From assembly GCA_002372815.1 (NCBI GenBank), contig DFIR01000003.1, positions 3,318-67,317 on the forward strand: 64,000 nucleotides of DNA, read 5' to 3'. This document shows positions 53,431 to 62,815 of the stretch, one piece after another. Numbering within the stretch: the first letter of the stretch is position 1; each line of letters starts with the position of its first letter. Source of the DNA: Lachnospiraceae bacterium UBA3692 (lineage in GTDB: Bacteria; Bacillota; Clostridia; Lachnospirales; Lachnospiraceae). The position numbers and the translations under genes are program-made. A model generated the notes under the pieces. It ran no database searches, had not been told where the DNA came from, and saw nothing but the letters and a program-made list of their open reading frames with translations.

Positions 53431-55161
53431 ATGGATGCGCATAAGGCATTAATTACTGATATTTTCAACAATTCAACGCTCGTAGAGGTTCCATTCTTCC
53501 AGAGATCATATGTATGGAAAGAAGACCTTTGGTCTCGTTTACTCGAGGACATGGAGTATGTGGTAGAAACGAGGAAACCACATTTTTTGGGATCGATTAT
53601 TTTGAAAGAGGGGAGGCATCCTGTCCCAGGAGAATTGTTCTCTTCATGTAGAACGGTTGTAGACGGACAGCAGCGTCTCACAACCTTCTTGCTGTTTCTA
53701 AAAGTCCTTTGCCTCAAACTGGGTCAAACTGTAATGTTCGATTATCAGTTTCGCATCATGGGGCAGATGATTGCACTTCGCCATGGCAGGAATGATGTAG
53801 ATGCTTTTGAGAAAGTCATGGCGACAACTACTCCTACAGAAATATCAAACCCTGCTCCTGGTTCCAGGGTAATCGAGGCATACAATTCTTTTGTCAAAAA
53901 CATGGACGAAACAAAACTGGATATTATGACAATTATCATGAATACCCAGTTTGTAAGAATTGATCTGGATGCCAATGAGGATGAACAGCAGATCTTTGAT
54001 ACGATTAATTCACTTGGAGTAAGCTTAACAACATCTGAGCTTTTAAAGAACTACTTTTTCAATAGAGAGACGGCTGCCGAGTATGATAGTAAGTGGGCAT
54101 CGGTATTTGAAAAAGATACAGAGACAAAAGCTTACTGGGATCAGGAAATCGAGTCTGGGCGCACCAAGAAAGCACTGATTGATATCTTCTTCGATGCCTT
54201 TTTCTTGATGTTTACCCAAGACAAGAAATACCCGATCGTAGCCGAAGACAGAATTGCATATAACCGTTTGGATAGACTTGCACTTTCTTATCAGCACTTT
54301 ATCAACAAGTACTGTAATGGAGATAAGAGTGTCGTTTTGGATAAACTTAAGCCATATGCAACATGCTTCCAGGAGACATTCCGCCTGGAGGATTGTGACA
54401 TGTGCGTTCCTCCTACATATGGTATTGAACGATTGAATATTGTGATATTCGGATTAAAGACTACGACACTGATTCCTTACGTGTTGTATCTTTCTCATAA
54501 TATCTCTGATGAATCGATTCTTAATGAAATGTACGGTATCCTGGAAAGCTATTTCATGAGGAGGATGGTTGTTCACGCATCAACAAAAAACTATAATGGC
54601 ATAATCAATTCACTTCTTCTTAATCGAGTGAAAGAGCCTGACAGTCTAAGGTCGTTTCTCATAAAAAGCGAGGATGCGACAACCTATTATCCGGATGAGA
54701 CGGAGCTTCACAATGGGTTTCATAATTCTCGACTTACGAATCTACAGACTCGCGGCATTCTGTACTTGTTGGAAAGCTATATCCGTCCATCTCAGACAGC
54801 TACAACACTTTTTGGATTTAACAGCTACAGCCTTGAACACTTGATGCCGAAGAAATGGAGAAATCAGTGGGACGCATGTGAAACAGAAGAGCTGGAGAGA
54901 AGGCGTGATTTAAAACTGCTTACGTTAGGTAATCTTGCCATTATTCCTCAATCATTGAATGCATCAATCAGAGACGGCAACTGGGAAACGAAACTGAATG
55001 GGAAAGGAAAGAGACCAGGATTAAAGGCGTGTGCTGCCGGACTTGCAACGATGAGAGATGTTCTTCAAAAGGAAACATGGTCCGAAGAATACATAGAAGA
55101 AAGAGCGGAGCAGCTGTTTGGCTATGCGAAAGATCTCTGGTCAGTAGGACTAGGAGAATAG
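53431..55161 (+). CDS. GmrSD-like fused DUF262-DUF1524 type IV restriction protein
   Basis: The 576-residue protein unites two domains. DUF262 (about 8-220) has PFFQRSYVWKEDLW, FLGSIIL, VDGQQR (77-82, the ParB/Srx-like nucleotide site) and FDTINSLGVSLTTSELLKNY. The C-terminal DUF1524 domain has an HNH-type nuclease signature, EHLMPKKW (His470) with LGNLAIIP and Asn510. In GmrSD these two parts make an NTP-dependent nuclease that cuts glucosylated hydroxymethylcytosine DNA; relatives act against other modified phage DNA. AAGGAG lies seven bases before ATG 53431, favoured over ATG 53407. Base composition is AT-richer than in the core. The nuclease-glycosylase gene follows 241 bp on. Confidence 0.88.
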   Translation: MDAHKALITDIFNNSTLVEVPFFQRSYVWKEDLWSRLLEDMEYVVETRKPHFLGSIILKEGRHPVPGELFSSCRTVVDGQQRLTTFLLFLKVLCLKLGQTVMFDYQFRIMGQMIALRHGRNDVDAFEKVMATTTPTEISNPAPGSRVIEAYNSFVKNMDETKLDIMTIIMNTQFVRIDLDANEDEQQIFDTINSLGVSLTTSELLKNYFFNRETAAEYDSKWASVFEKDTETKAYWDQEIESGRTKKALIDIFFDAFFLMFTQDKKYPIVAEDRIAYNRLDRLALSYQHFINKYCNGDKSVVLDKLKPYATCFQETFRLEDCDMCVPPTYGIERLNIVIFGLKTTTLIPYVLYLSHNISDESILNEMYGILESYFMRRMVVHASTKNYNGIINSLLLNRVKEPDSLRSFLIKSEDATTYYPDETELHNGFHNSRLTNLQTRGILYLLESYIRPSQTATTLFGFNSYSLEHLMPKKWRNQWDACETEELERRRDLKLLTLGNLAIIPQSLNASIRDGNWETKLNGKGKRPGLKACAAGLATMRDVLQKETWSEEYIEERAEQLFGYAKDLWSVGLGE

Positions 55162-55402
55162 AGCTTTTGTGCAAATGAGTAAGGGATATCCCGGGGATGC
55201 TAATATCCCTGGGATATTCTTTGTGAGATGCTTTCACAAACTGGAATTCAAGAAAAGTGTACTGGCTAACATCATCAATCACCAGGAGCAGGACAGAATA
55301 CGACAGAGAGTATTGAACGATATAGAAAAATCTGCGAAACACTTCAGAATCTGGTATCATATTAAATGGACTCATATACGTTTATTAAGAATAAGGAGCG
55401 CC
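55162..55402 (+). promoter_or_regulatory. Gap with an internal hairpin before the nuclease-glycosylase gene
   Basis: ATATCCCGGGGAT and ATCCCTGGGATAT (about 55187-55219) form a stem with one mismatch; a terminator or attenuator is possible. The rest, 55220-55402, is AT-rich leader; a frame continuous with the next gene exists but lacks a ribosome site. Confidence 0.5.
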
Positions 55403-56596
55403 ATGAGCAACTCGGACAATCCAGGAAATGGAGCCAACTTCCAGAGACAGGTATTTGGCTGGTTTGAGAATCATTATAAGCAGAGATTTATTCTTGAAAA
55501 GAAGATTCCTATCGGCAAGCCAGCCAAGGATCATAAGTTTGATATTGTTGATGATGCTGGCACGATCGCCATTGAATGCAAGAGGTACACGTGGACTGAA
55601 TCGGGGAATGTGCCTAGTGCAAAGATGGGATTTACAAATGAGGCGGCGTTCTATCTGACCTTCCTGCCAGACAGTTATGAGAAATATATCGTGATGCTCA
55701 GGTCGTATCACCCGAAGCGTCAGGAGAGCCTTGCGGAGTATTACTATAGAACGAATCGTCATCTGATCGGAAAGATCAAAGTGGCCGAATATGATCCGGA
55801 GAGTGATGAACTGAGAGTCATCGGAGATGGTGCCGCAACTACAAATGGAGCTTACCTGAAGATCATACAGGACTATTTGAACGCAGAAGGCCTTCTATAT
55901 GAAACGAACCTTCCGGAAAGAATCAAAAAGCGGAAGGCAGGAAAGATGTACACGATGCAGGAACATGTTCGCGGCATCATCTATGCATTTCTTTCCAGTC
56001 AGACTAAGTGGCACCGTATCGAACCTCATCTGGGAGAAATTGATAAGCTATTCTTCAACTACGATATAGGGAAGATCCTGGCTCATAGCCCTGCATATTT
56101 CTATGATTCTTTGTACAGCTTAAAATGCGGGAACATCAGTACAAAAGCGCAGATGGAATCACTACCGGATATCATCCATCTTTTACAACATATAGAAAAT
56201 GAATACGGTAGTATCGATTCATTCATTACTTCGGAAGAGCCGGACATAATTGTACAGAAACTGTCGAAAGGATCCTCTCCATACAAAATCAAGATGCTCG
56301 GAGAGGCATTGGCATGGGAATATTTACGGAATGTGGGCATAGATGGCGCGAAGCCGGACACCCATCTTCGAAGATTCCTGGGAGCTGATCGAATGGGAAC
56401 CGGAGAAAATTCTCCAGCAACGGTCAGTGAAGTGAATGAACAAGTGACGCAGTTATCGGAACAAACCGGTTTGTATAAAGGCGAGATCGACAACCTGATC
56501 TGGAGCTTTTGCGCAGATGGGTATGGAGAAATCTGTACGGCGACACCACACTGCGGGAAATGCCCGATAGCTGACTACTGTAACAGTAACAATTGA
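55403..56596 (+). CDS. PD-(D/E)xK nuclease fused to HhH-GPD (EndoIII-like) iron-sulfur DNA glycosylase
   Basis: The 397-residue protein combines two domains. Residues about 10-100 look like a PD-(D/E)xK restriction-type nuclease, with Asp47 in HKFDIVD and Glu58-x-Lys60 in IAIECKR. Residues about 185-395 fit the EndoIII/MutY fold: FLSSQTKWHRIEPHL resembles the LSxQT helix, PDTHLRRFLG has the likely catalytic Asp319, and the end carries four cysteines spaced C-x5-C-x2-C-x5-C (Cys378, 384, 387, 393) for a 4Fe-4S cluster. The Lys of bifunctional EndoIII is not evident, so a monofunctional glycosylase is likelier. It could remove modified bases from foreign DNA and cut near the lesion. AAGGAG precedes ATG 55403. 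Neighbours are all restriction genes. Confidence 0.75.
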   Translation: MSNSDNPGNGANFQRQVFGWFENHYKQRFILEKKIPIGKPAKDHKFDIVDDAGTIAIECKRYTWTESGNVPSAKMGFTNEAAFYLTFLPDSYEKYIVMLRSYHPKRQESLAEYYYRTNRHLIGKIKVAEYDPESDELRVIGDGAATTNGAYLKIIQDYLNAEGLLYETNLPERIKKRKAGKMYTMQEHVRGIIYAFLSSQTKWHRIEPHLGEIDKLFFNYDIGKILAHSPAYFYDSLYSLKCGNISTKAQMESLPDIIHLLQHIENEYGSIDSFITSEEPDIIVQKLSKGSSPYKIKMLGEALAWEYLRNVGIDGAKPDTHLRRFLGADRMGTGENSPATVSEVNEQVTQLSEQTGLYKGEIDNLIWSFCADGYGEICTATPHCGKCPIADYCNSNN

Positions 56597-56640
56597 CAAT
56601 CGAAACTTTACATAAGCGAAAGAAGCCGGAGGGTAATCTC

Positions 56641-59600
56641 ATGTCTTCTAACTTCAGCTTTCTGCAGGATAGATTTCCTGTCCTGGCCAATTTTGGCGAG
56701 CTCGCCGAGAAATACTGTTATTCGGATTCCAACTCCAGCCTGATGAAACTAGGGATGATTGGCGAGACCATCGTCAACCTCATGTTTACTTATGACAGGG
56801 TACCGCGTCCGTATGATGATACTGCAGTTGTCCGGATAGATACGCTTCTCAGGGAAGGCCTGATCACAAACGATCTGGCTGATGTCCTTCACGCGCTTCG
56901 GAAGATCCGTAACAGGGCGGTTCACCAGAATTACACGTCAACAGAGGATGCAAAACTATTCTTGCAGATGGCCTACAGCCTGTGCGAATGGTTTATGCAG
57001 ACCTATGGTGACTATACCTATCAGAACAAGCCGTTTGTGATGCCTCAGCCGGAGCAGGAGAAGAAGGCACACACAGAAGCGGAGAAGACGGAAGAAGCGA
57101 AGAAAGAAGAAAAGCTGGCAGAAGAGGCAGAAGAGACTGCCCAGAAAGCAAAGAAGGTTGATACAGAGACCCGTAAGAAGCAAGCCCAGAAAGCTGCCGG
57201 CAAGCGCGTCAAATCTGAGGCTGAGACCCGGTACATGATCGACGAGCAGCTGCGGAAGACTGGCTGGGAGGCAGACACAGAACAGCTTCGTTATTCCAAA
57301 GGCACTCGGCCCGAGAAGGGCAGAAATATGGCCATTGCTGAGTGGCCGACAGATTCCGTTGTCGGGAACAAGGGCTATGCTGACTATGCCCTCTTCATGG
57401 GTGAGAAGCTGGTCGCGATGGTGGAAGCCAAGGCCGAACATATCGACATCCCCTCGGTAATTGACTATCAGTGTAAGGACTACTCAAGACTGGTCCGATC
57501 GGCAGATGATCAGTACAGGATTGGGCAGTGGGGAGATTACAAAGTTCCGTTTACATTCGCCACCAATGGCAGGAAATATCTCAAACAGTTTGAACAGAAA
57601 TCCGGCATCTGGTTTTTGGATCTCCGGAGACCTGATAATGCGCCGAAGGCTCTGCATGGATGGATCAGTCCTACGGGTATGGCCGAGATGCTTGAGAAGG
57701 ACATCGCTGCAGGCAACAAACAGCTGGAGCAGATGCCCTATGACCTTTTGCGGGACAAGGATGGTTTGAACCTCAGGGAATACCAAATCAAGGCCATCAA
57801 AGCAGCGGAGACCGCTATTGTGAACGGCCAGCAGAATGTGCTTCTTGCCATGGCCACCGGCACAGGTAAGACCAGGACCATCCTGGGAATGATCTACCGC
57901 TTCCTGAAGACCGGACGGTTCCGCCGCATCCTGTTCCTCGTAGACAGAAATGCGCTCGGGGAGCAGGCGGAGGATGTCTTCAAAGAGGTGAAGCTCGAGG
58001 ACCTGATGACCCTCGACGACATCTATAATATCAAGGGCCTGGAAGATAAGACCATCGACAAGGAGACACGGATCCAGGTAGCCACTGTCCAGAGCATGGT
58101 GAAAAGGATCCTGTATAACGACGAGGATACCATGCCCGCCGTCACCGACTATGATCTGGTCATTATTGATGAGGCTCATCGCGGTTATATTCTGGACCGG
58201 GAGATGGGTGACGAAGAAGCCCTCTACCGTGATCAGCTGGATTACCAGAGTAAATACAGGAGTGTAGTGGAGTATTTCGATGCAGTACGGATCGCGCTGA
58301 CGGCAACCCCTGCACTTCAAACCACCCAGATTTTCGGGCAGCCGGTGTTCAAGTACACTTACAGAGAGGCTGTTATCGAAGGATATCTGGTGGACCACGA
58401 TGCTCCGCATGAATTGAAAACACGGCTCAGCGAAGGCGGTATCCACTACAAAAAGGGTGACACAGTCATCATTTATGATCCGGTATCCGGGGAGCTCATG
58501 AACAGTGAAGCTCTCGAGGATGAGCTGGACTTTGACATCGATAAGTTCAATCGCCAGGTCATCACCGAGAATTTCAACAGAACGGTACTTACCGAGATCG
58601 CCCGGGATATCGATCCGGAGTCCCCGGAGGTGCAGGGCAAGACACTGATTTATGCGGTGGACGACCAGCATGCAGATCTGATCGTCAAGATCCTGAAGGA
58701 GATCTATGCGGAGTACGGCGTCGACAATGACGCGATCATGAAGATCACCGGCAGCGTCGGTGGCGGAAACCGGAAGAAGGTCCAGGAAGCCATCAAGCGT
58801 TTTAAGAACGAACGTTACCCCAGCATCGTGGTGACAGTTGACCTGCTCACGACAGGCATCGATGTTCCAGAGATCACAACGCTTGTATTTATGCGCAGGA
58901 TCAGGAGCCGTATCCTGTTTGAGCAGATGATGGGAAGAGCCACCCGACTTTGCCCGTCTATTCATAAGACACACTTTGAAATTTACGATCCGGTCGGCGT
59001 CTATGAGTCCCTGGCGGATGTCAACACCATGAAGCCGGTGGTGGCGAATCCTTCTGTGTCTTTCAAACAGCTCATTGCTGAACTCGAGCAGATGGAAGAC
59101 GCGAAGCAGATCGACTATCAGATCAGTCAGATCGTCGCCAAGCTTCAGAGAAAGCGCCGCAACATCGACAGCGCCACGATGGAACAGTTCATTGATCTTG
59201 CCGGAGGGAAGGATCCGTCCGGCGTCATCGCAAGCCTTGTCGGAGATGATGGTAGGCGGATACTGAAAGGTGACATTGAGCCGATGAAGGATGATCCGGA
59301 ATCCCGCAGGCAGCGCCTGCAGGCATACAAAAAGGCGCTGGAGTACCTGGATCATATTTCCAAGCCCAGGCCGGTGGTGATTTCGACAGCCGAGGACGAG
59401 CTGCTGTCACATGAGCGGGGATATGGAAACGGAAGCAGACCGGAAGACTATCTGGATAGTTTCGCCGCGTTTATCAAGAACAATATGAACCAGATTGCTG
59501 CGCTCAACATCGTCTGCACCAGACCGAAGGAGCTGACCAGGGAGAGCCTGAAGAACCTGCGGCTTGCACTCGACCGGGAAGGGTTCACGACACAGCAGCT

Positions 59601-59955
59601 GAATACCGCTATCTCCCAGATGACGAATGAGGATATCACGGCGGATATCATCAGCCTGATCCGCCGCTATGCGATCGGCTCCACACTGATCAGCCATGAG
59701 GCCCGGATCCGGAAAGCTGTGACCAGACTTAAGAAGGCACATCCTTTCTCCAAACAGGAACTCAACTGGATCACCAGAATGGAGAAGTACCTGATGGAAG
59801 AATCCGTGCTCAACGTTTCCGTCTTTGATGAGGACGGACGGTTTAAGGCACAGGGCGGTTTCAATAAGATCAATAAAGTATTTCAGAATAAATTGGAGAG
59901 CATCGTGCTGGAGCTCAACGAGTACCTGTACGATGATGGGGGACACGTAGCATGA
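56641..59955 (+). CDS. hsdR: Type I restriction enzyme, R (nuclease/translocase) subunit
   Basis: The 1104-residue HsdR starts with a DUF4145-like helical domain (about 1-125), followed by a highly charged Glu/Lys/Ala linker (about 138-195). The nuclease has Asp248 and Glu262-x-Lys264 (VEAKAE). The motor has Walker A ATGTGKT (405-411), DEAH (510-513), LTATPA and, in motif VI, QMMGRATR. The C-terminal part is the helical HsdM-docking region. It cuts DNA away from unmethylated sites after translocation. GGAGGG lies before ATG 56641; the TTG 16 codons earlier is less likely. Its stop overlaps hsdM by four bases. Confidence 0.93.
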   Translation: MSSNFSFLQDRFPVLANFGELAEKYCYSDSNSSLMKLGMIGETIVNLMFTYDRVPRPYDDTAVVRIDTLLREGLITNDLADVLHALRKIRNRAVHQNYTSTEDAKLFLQMAYSLCEWFMQTYGDYTYQNKPFVMPQPEQEKKAHTEAEKTEEAKKEEKLAEEAEETAQKAKKVDTETRKKQAQKAAGKRVKSEAETRYMIDEQLRKTGWEADTEQLRYSKGTRPEKGRNMAIAEWPTDSVVGNKGYADYALFMGEKLVAMVEAKAEHIDIPSVIDYQCKDYSRLVRSADDQYRIGQWGDYKVPFTFATNGRKYLKQFEQKSGIWFLDLRRPDNAPKALHGWISPTGMAEMLEKDIAAGNKQLEQMPYDLLRDKDGLNLREYQIKAIKAAETAIVNGQQNVLLAMATGTGKTRTILGMIYRFLKTGRFRRILFLVDRNALGEQAEDVFKEVKLEDLMTLDDIYNIKGLEDKTIDKETRIQVATVQSMVKRILYNDEDTMPAVTDYDLVIIDEAHRGYILDREMGDEEALYRDQLDYQSKYRSVVEYFDAVRIALTATPALQTTQIFGQPVFKYTYREAVIEGYLVDHDAPHELKTRLSEGGIHYKKGDTVIIYDPVSGELMNSEALEDELDFDIDKFNRQVITENFNRTVLTEIARDIDPESPEVQGKTLIYAVDDQHADLIVKILKEIYAEYGVDNDAIMKITGSVGGGNRKKVQEAIKRFKNERYPSIVVTVDLLTTGIDVPEITTLVFMRRIRSRILFEQMMGRATRLCPSIHKTHFEIYDPVGVYESLADVNTMKPVVANPSVSFKQLIAELEQMEDAKQIDYQISQIVAKLQRKRRNIDSATMEQFIDLAGGKDPSGVIASLVGDDGRRILKGDIEPMKDDPESRRQRLQAYKKALEYLDHISKPRPVVISTAEDELLSHERGYGNGSRPEDYLDSFAAFIKNNMNQIAALNIVCTRPKELTRESLKNLRLALDREGFTTQQLNTAISQMTNEDITADIISLIRRYAIGSTLISHEARIRKAVTRLKKAHPFSKQELNWITRMEKYLMEESVLNVSVFDEDGRFKAQGGFNKINKVFQNKLESIVLELNEYLYDDGGHVA

Positions 59956-61373
59956 CCACACAGGAAATCGTATCGAAGCTCTGGAATCTCTGCAACGTAC
60001 TCAGGGATGACGGTATCACCTATCATCAGTACGTCACGGAGCTGACATATATCCTCTTTTTGAAGATGGCGAAGGAGACCGGCGCTGAGAGCCAGATCCC
60101 GGCAGGCTACCGCTGGGATGTGCTGACGTCCAAGAGCGGCATTGAGCTGAAGAAGTATTATAAAGAACTGCTCAGCTATCTGGGCGATAACTGCACGGGG
60201 CGTATTCGTGAGATCTATCAGGGGTCTGCCACGAACATCGACGAGCCTAAAAACCTGGAGAAGATCATCACCACCATCGATGGCCTCGATTGGTTTTCCG
60301 CCCGTGAAGAGGGCCTGGGGAATCTGTACGAAGGCCTTCTGGAGAAGAACGCGAATGAGAAGAAATCCGGCGCCGGCCAGTACTTCACACCCCGCGTTCT
60401 AATCGACGTCATGACCCGGCTGATGAAGCCGCAGCCCGGCGAGAAGTGCAACGATCCTGCCTGTGGTACTTTCGGATTCATGATCGCTGCCCACCAGTAC
60501 GTGAAGGACCAGACGGATGATTTCTTTGACCTGGATACTGACACTGCCAGATTTGAGCGGGAGGAAGCATTCACCGGCTGTGAGCTCGTGCACGACACGC
60601 ACCGGCTGGCACTTATGAACGCCATGCTGCACGATATCGAAGGTCAGATCGTCCTCGGAGATACTCTGTCCAACCAGGGCAAGAGCATGAAGGGATATGA
60701 TCTGGTCCTCACTAATCCGCCTTTCGGCACCAAGAAGGGTGGTGAGCGTGCGACTCGTGATGACTTCACTTTCCCCACCAGCAACAAGCAGCTCAACTTT
60801 CTGCAGCATATCTACCGGAGCCTGAAGGCCGACGGAAAGGCCCGTGCTGCGGTAGTTCTTCCTGATAACGTTCTCTTCGCCGATGGTGATGGTGAGCGTA
60901 TCCGCGTCGACCTGATGGACAAGTGCAACCTCCACACCGTGCTGCGTCTGCCCACCGGTATCTTTTATGCCCAGGGTGTCAAGACGAACGTGCTGTTTTT
61001 CACTCGTGGAAAGACAGATAAGGACAACACGAAGGAAGTCTGGTTCTATGACCTTCGTACCAACATGCCGTCCTTCGGCAAGACCAATCCACTGAAGAAA
61101 GAGGACTTTGCCGGATTTGAGGCTGCATATGAGGCGGAAGACCGCCACAGCGTAACCGACGAGCGGTGGAGTGCCTTCACCAGAGAGCAGATCGCGGAGA
61201 AAGGCAACAGCCTGGATCTCGGTCTCATTCGTGATGATTCCATCGTCGACTATGAGGACCTTCCGGATCCTATTGAAAGCGGAGAGGAAGCAATCGCTCA
61301 ATTGGAAGAGGCGATTGACCTGCTTCAGAGTGTTGTGAATGAGCTGAAGTCGCTCCGGAAGACGGAGGAATAA
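59952..61373 (+). CDS. hsdM: Type I restriction-modification DNA methyltransferase subunit
   Basis: The 473-residue HsdM has an N-terminal helical domain (about 1-135) with LTYILFLKMAKE and a methylase core. The SAM site is NDPACGTFGF (167-176) and the catalytic motif NPPFG (255-259), an N6-adenine methylase signature. QYFTPRVLIDVM precedes the core, as usual. It methylates adenines in sites chosen by HsdS. ATG overlaps the hsdR stop, and hsdS starts two bases after its stop. The GC content is near that of hsdR, higher than that of the hsdS variable domains. Confidence 0.95.
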   Translation: MTTQEIVSKLWNLCNVLRDDGITYHQYVTELTYILFLKMAKETGAESQIPAGYRWDVLTSKSGIELKKYYKELLSYLGDNCTGRIREIYQGSATNIDEPKNLEKIITTIDGLDWFSAREEGLGNLYEGLLEKNANEKKSGAGQYFTPRVLIDVMTRLMKPQPGEKCNDPACGTFGFMIAAHQYVKDQTDDFFDLDTDTARFEREEAFTGCELVHDTHRLALMNAMLHDIEGQIVLGDTLSNQGKSMKGYDLVLTNPPFGTKKGGERATRDDFTFPTSNKQLNFLQHIYRSLKADGKARAAVVLPDNVLFADGDGERIRVDLMDKCNLHTVLRLPTGIFYAQGVKTNVLFFTRGKTDKDNTKEVWFYDLRTNMPSFGKTNPLKKEDFAGFEAAYEAEDRHSVTDERWSAFTREQIAEKGNSLDLGLIRDDSIVDYEDLPDPIESGEEAIAQLEEAIDLLQSVVNELKSLRKTEE

Positions 61374-61375
61374 TA

Positions 61376-62761
61376 ATGGCACGTGGGAAGAAGAAAGAAA
61401 AAGAATTGAGCCCAGAGGAAAGGCTGCAGCAGGCACGGGTTCCAGATAGTGAGCAGCCGTATAGGGTGCCGGAGAATTGGTGTTGGTTTTATGGAAAATC
61501 TTTCCTGTTACCAATGGAAACAAAAAGGCCAACAGGCGAGTTTTTTAAGTACATTGATATAGATTCTATAAACAATAAAAATCAGGTGGTATCAGAACCT
61601 AAAATTGTTGAGACTGAAAAAGCTCCGAGTAGAGCCAGTCGAATGCTTCATCCGGGGGATACGGTCTTTTCGATGGTCAGGCCTTACTTGAAGAATATTG
61701 CCTATATTGATGATTCTATCGCTGATTCTATTGCATCAACTGGGTTTTATATTTGTACTCCTAGAAAGAATGTGCTTGCAAAATATAACTACTACATGAT
61801 GATTAGTCCATATGTGGTGGATGGATTGAATGCTTTTATGAAAGGGGATAATTCACCCTCAATTCGAAAAGAAGACCTGGAGTGGTTTCCTTATCCTATC
61901 CCCCCTCTCCCCGAGCAACAGCGCATAGTAGATCGTATAGAAAGCCTGTTTGCCAAATTGGATGAGGCGAAGGAAAAAGCACAGGCGGTTGTGGATAGGT
62001 TTGAAGGAATAAAGCAATCTTTTCTTTATCAGTCATTTTCCGGAAATATAACTAAGAAATGGAGAAAAAAAAATAGAATAAAAAAAGATCAAACTTGGGA
62101 ATTAAAAAATCTTCAGTCTGTCTGCAGCATGAAGATTACTGATGGAACACATAAGACGCCAACCTATTGTGAAGCTGAAATTGGTATTCCGTTTATTTCG
62201 GCAAAGGATGTTACTTCTGGAGTAATCTGTTGGGACAATATTAAGTATATTATTCCAGAATTGCATGATGAACTATATGAAAGACTAGCTCCGCAAGTTG
62301 ATGACGTACTCCTTGCAAAAAACGGAACTACAGGAGTGGCAGCTATCGTTGAAGAAGAAAAGATTTTTGATTTATATGTTACACTTGCGGTGTTGCGTCC
62401 TAATAAAGACATTATTGAGCCTCGATATTTGCTAAACGTGGTAAATAGCCCTATATGTAAACGACAGTTTGACGATCATTTGACAGGTATCGGTGTGCCA
62501 AATCTTCATTTGCGCGATATTAAAGAAGTATTGATTCCATTACCATCTCTGGAAGAACAGAAGGAGATAGTTCGTGTTGTTGACTCTATGTCTAAAAAGT
62601 GGAGTGAAACGCAAACAGCAGCCGAAATGGTTCTTGGTCAAATCAACACCATGAAGAAATCCGTTCTCGCACGTGCCTTCCGTGGAAAGCTGGGGACTAA
62701 TGATCCTACCGATGAGAGCGCGGAAGAGATGCTGAAGAGTTTACTTAACGATGTGGGGTGA
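61376..62761 (+). CDS. hsdS: Type I restriction-modification specificity subunit, first copy
   Basis: The 461-residue HsdS has two target-recognition domains (about 30-180 and 235-390) that are AT-rich and varied, separated by a conserved coiled coil (PLPEQQRIVDRIESLFAKLDEA as blocks, about 180-215) and closed by a second one (LEEQKEIVRVVDSMSKK). It selects the DNA site for the M and R subunits. The start directly follows hsdM. The N-terminal VPENWCW block and central helix are repeated almost exactly in the second hsdS downstream, so exchange between the copies is likely. Confidence 0.92.
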   Translation: MARGKKKEKELSPEERLQQARVPDSEQPYRVPENWCWFYGKSFLLPMETKRPTGEFFKYIDIDSINNKNQVVSEPKIVETEKAPSRASRMLHPGDTVFSMVRPYLKNIAYIDDSIADSIASTGFYICTPRKNVLAKYNYYMMISPYVVDGLNAFMKGDNSPSIRKEDLEWFPYPIPPLPEQQRIVDRIESLFAKLDEAKEKAQAVVDRFEGIKQSFLYQSFSGNITKKWRKKNRIKKDQTWELKNLQSVCSMKITDGTHKTPTYCEAEIGIPFISAKDVTSGVICWDNIKYIIPELHDELYERLAPQVDDVLLAKNGTTGVAAIVEEEKIFDLYVTLAVLRPNKDIIEPRYLLNVVNSPICKRQFDDHLTGIGVPNLHLRDIKEVLIPLPSLEEQKEIVRVVDSMSKKWSETQTAAEMVLGQINTMKKSVLARAFRGKLGTNDPTDESAEEMLKSLLNDVG

Positions 62762-62815
62762 GTAGCATTTGCTCATAATAGTTGATGTAATATCCTTCCT
62801 GGATTGGTAATGAAC

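Noticed and set aside
55169..55402. 78-codon N-terminal extension of the nuclease-glycosylase gene
   Set aside because: It runs through a hairpin and AT-rich leader without a ribosome site, while ATG 55403 has AAGGAG at the right distance.
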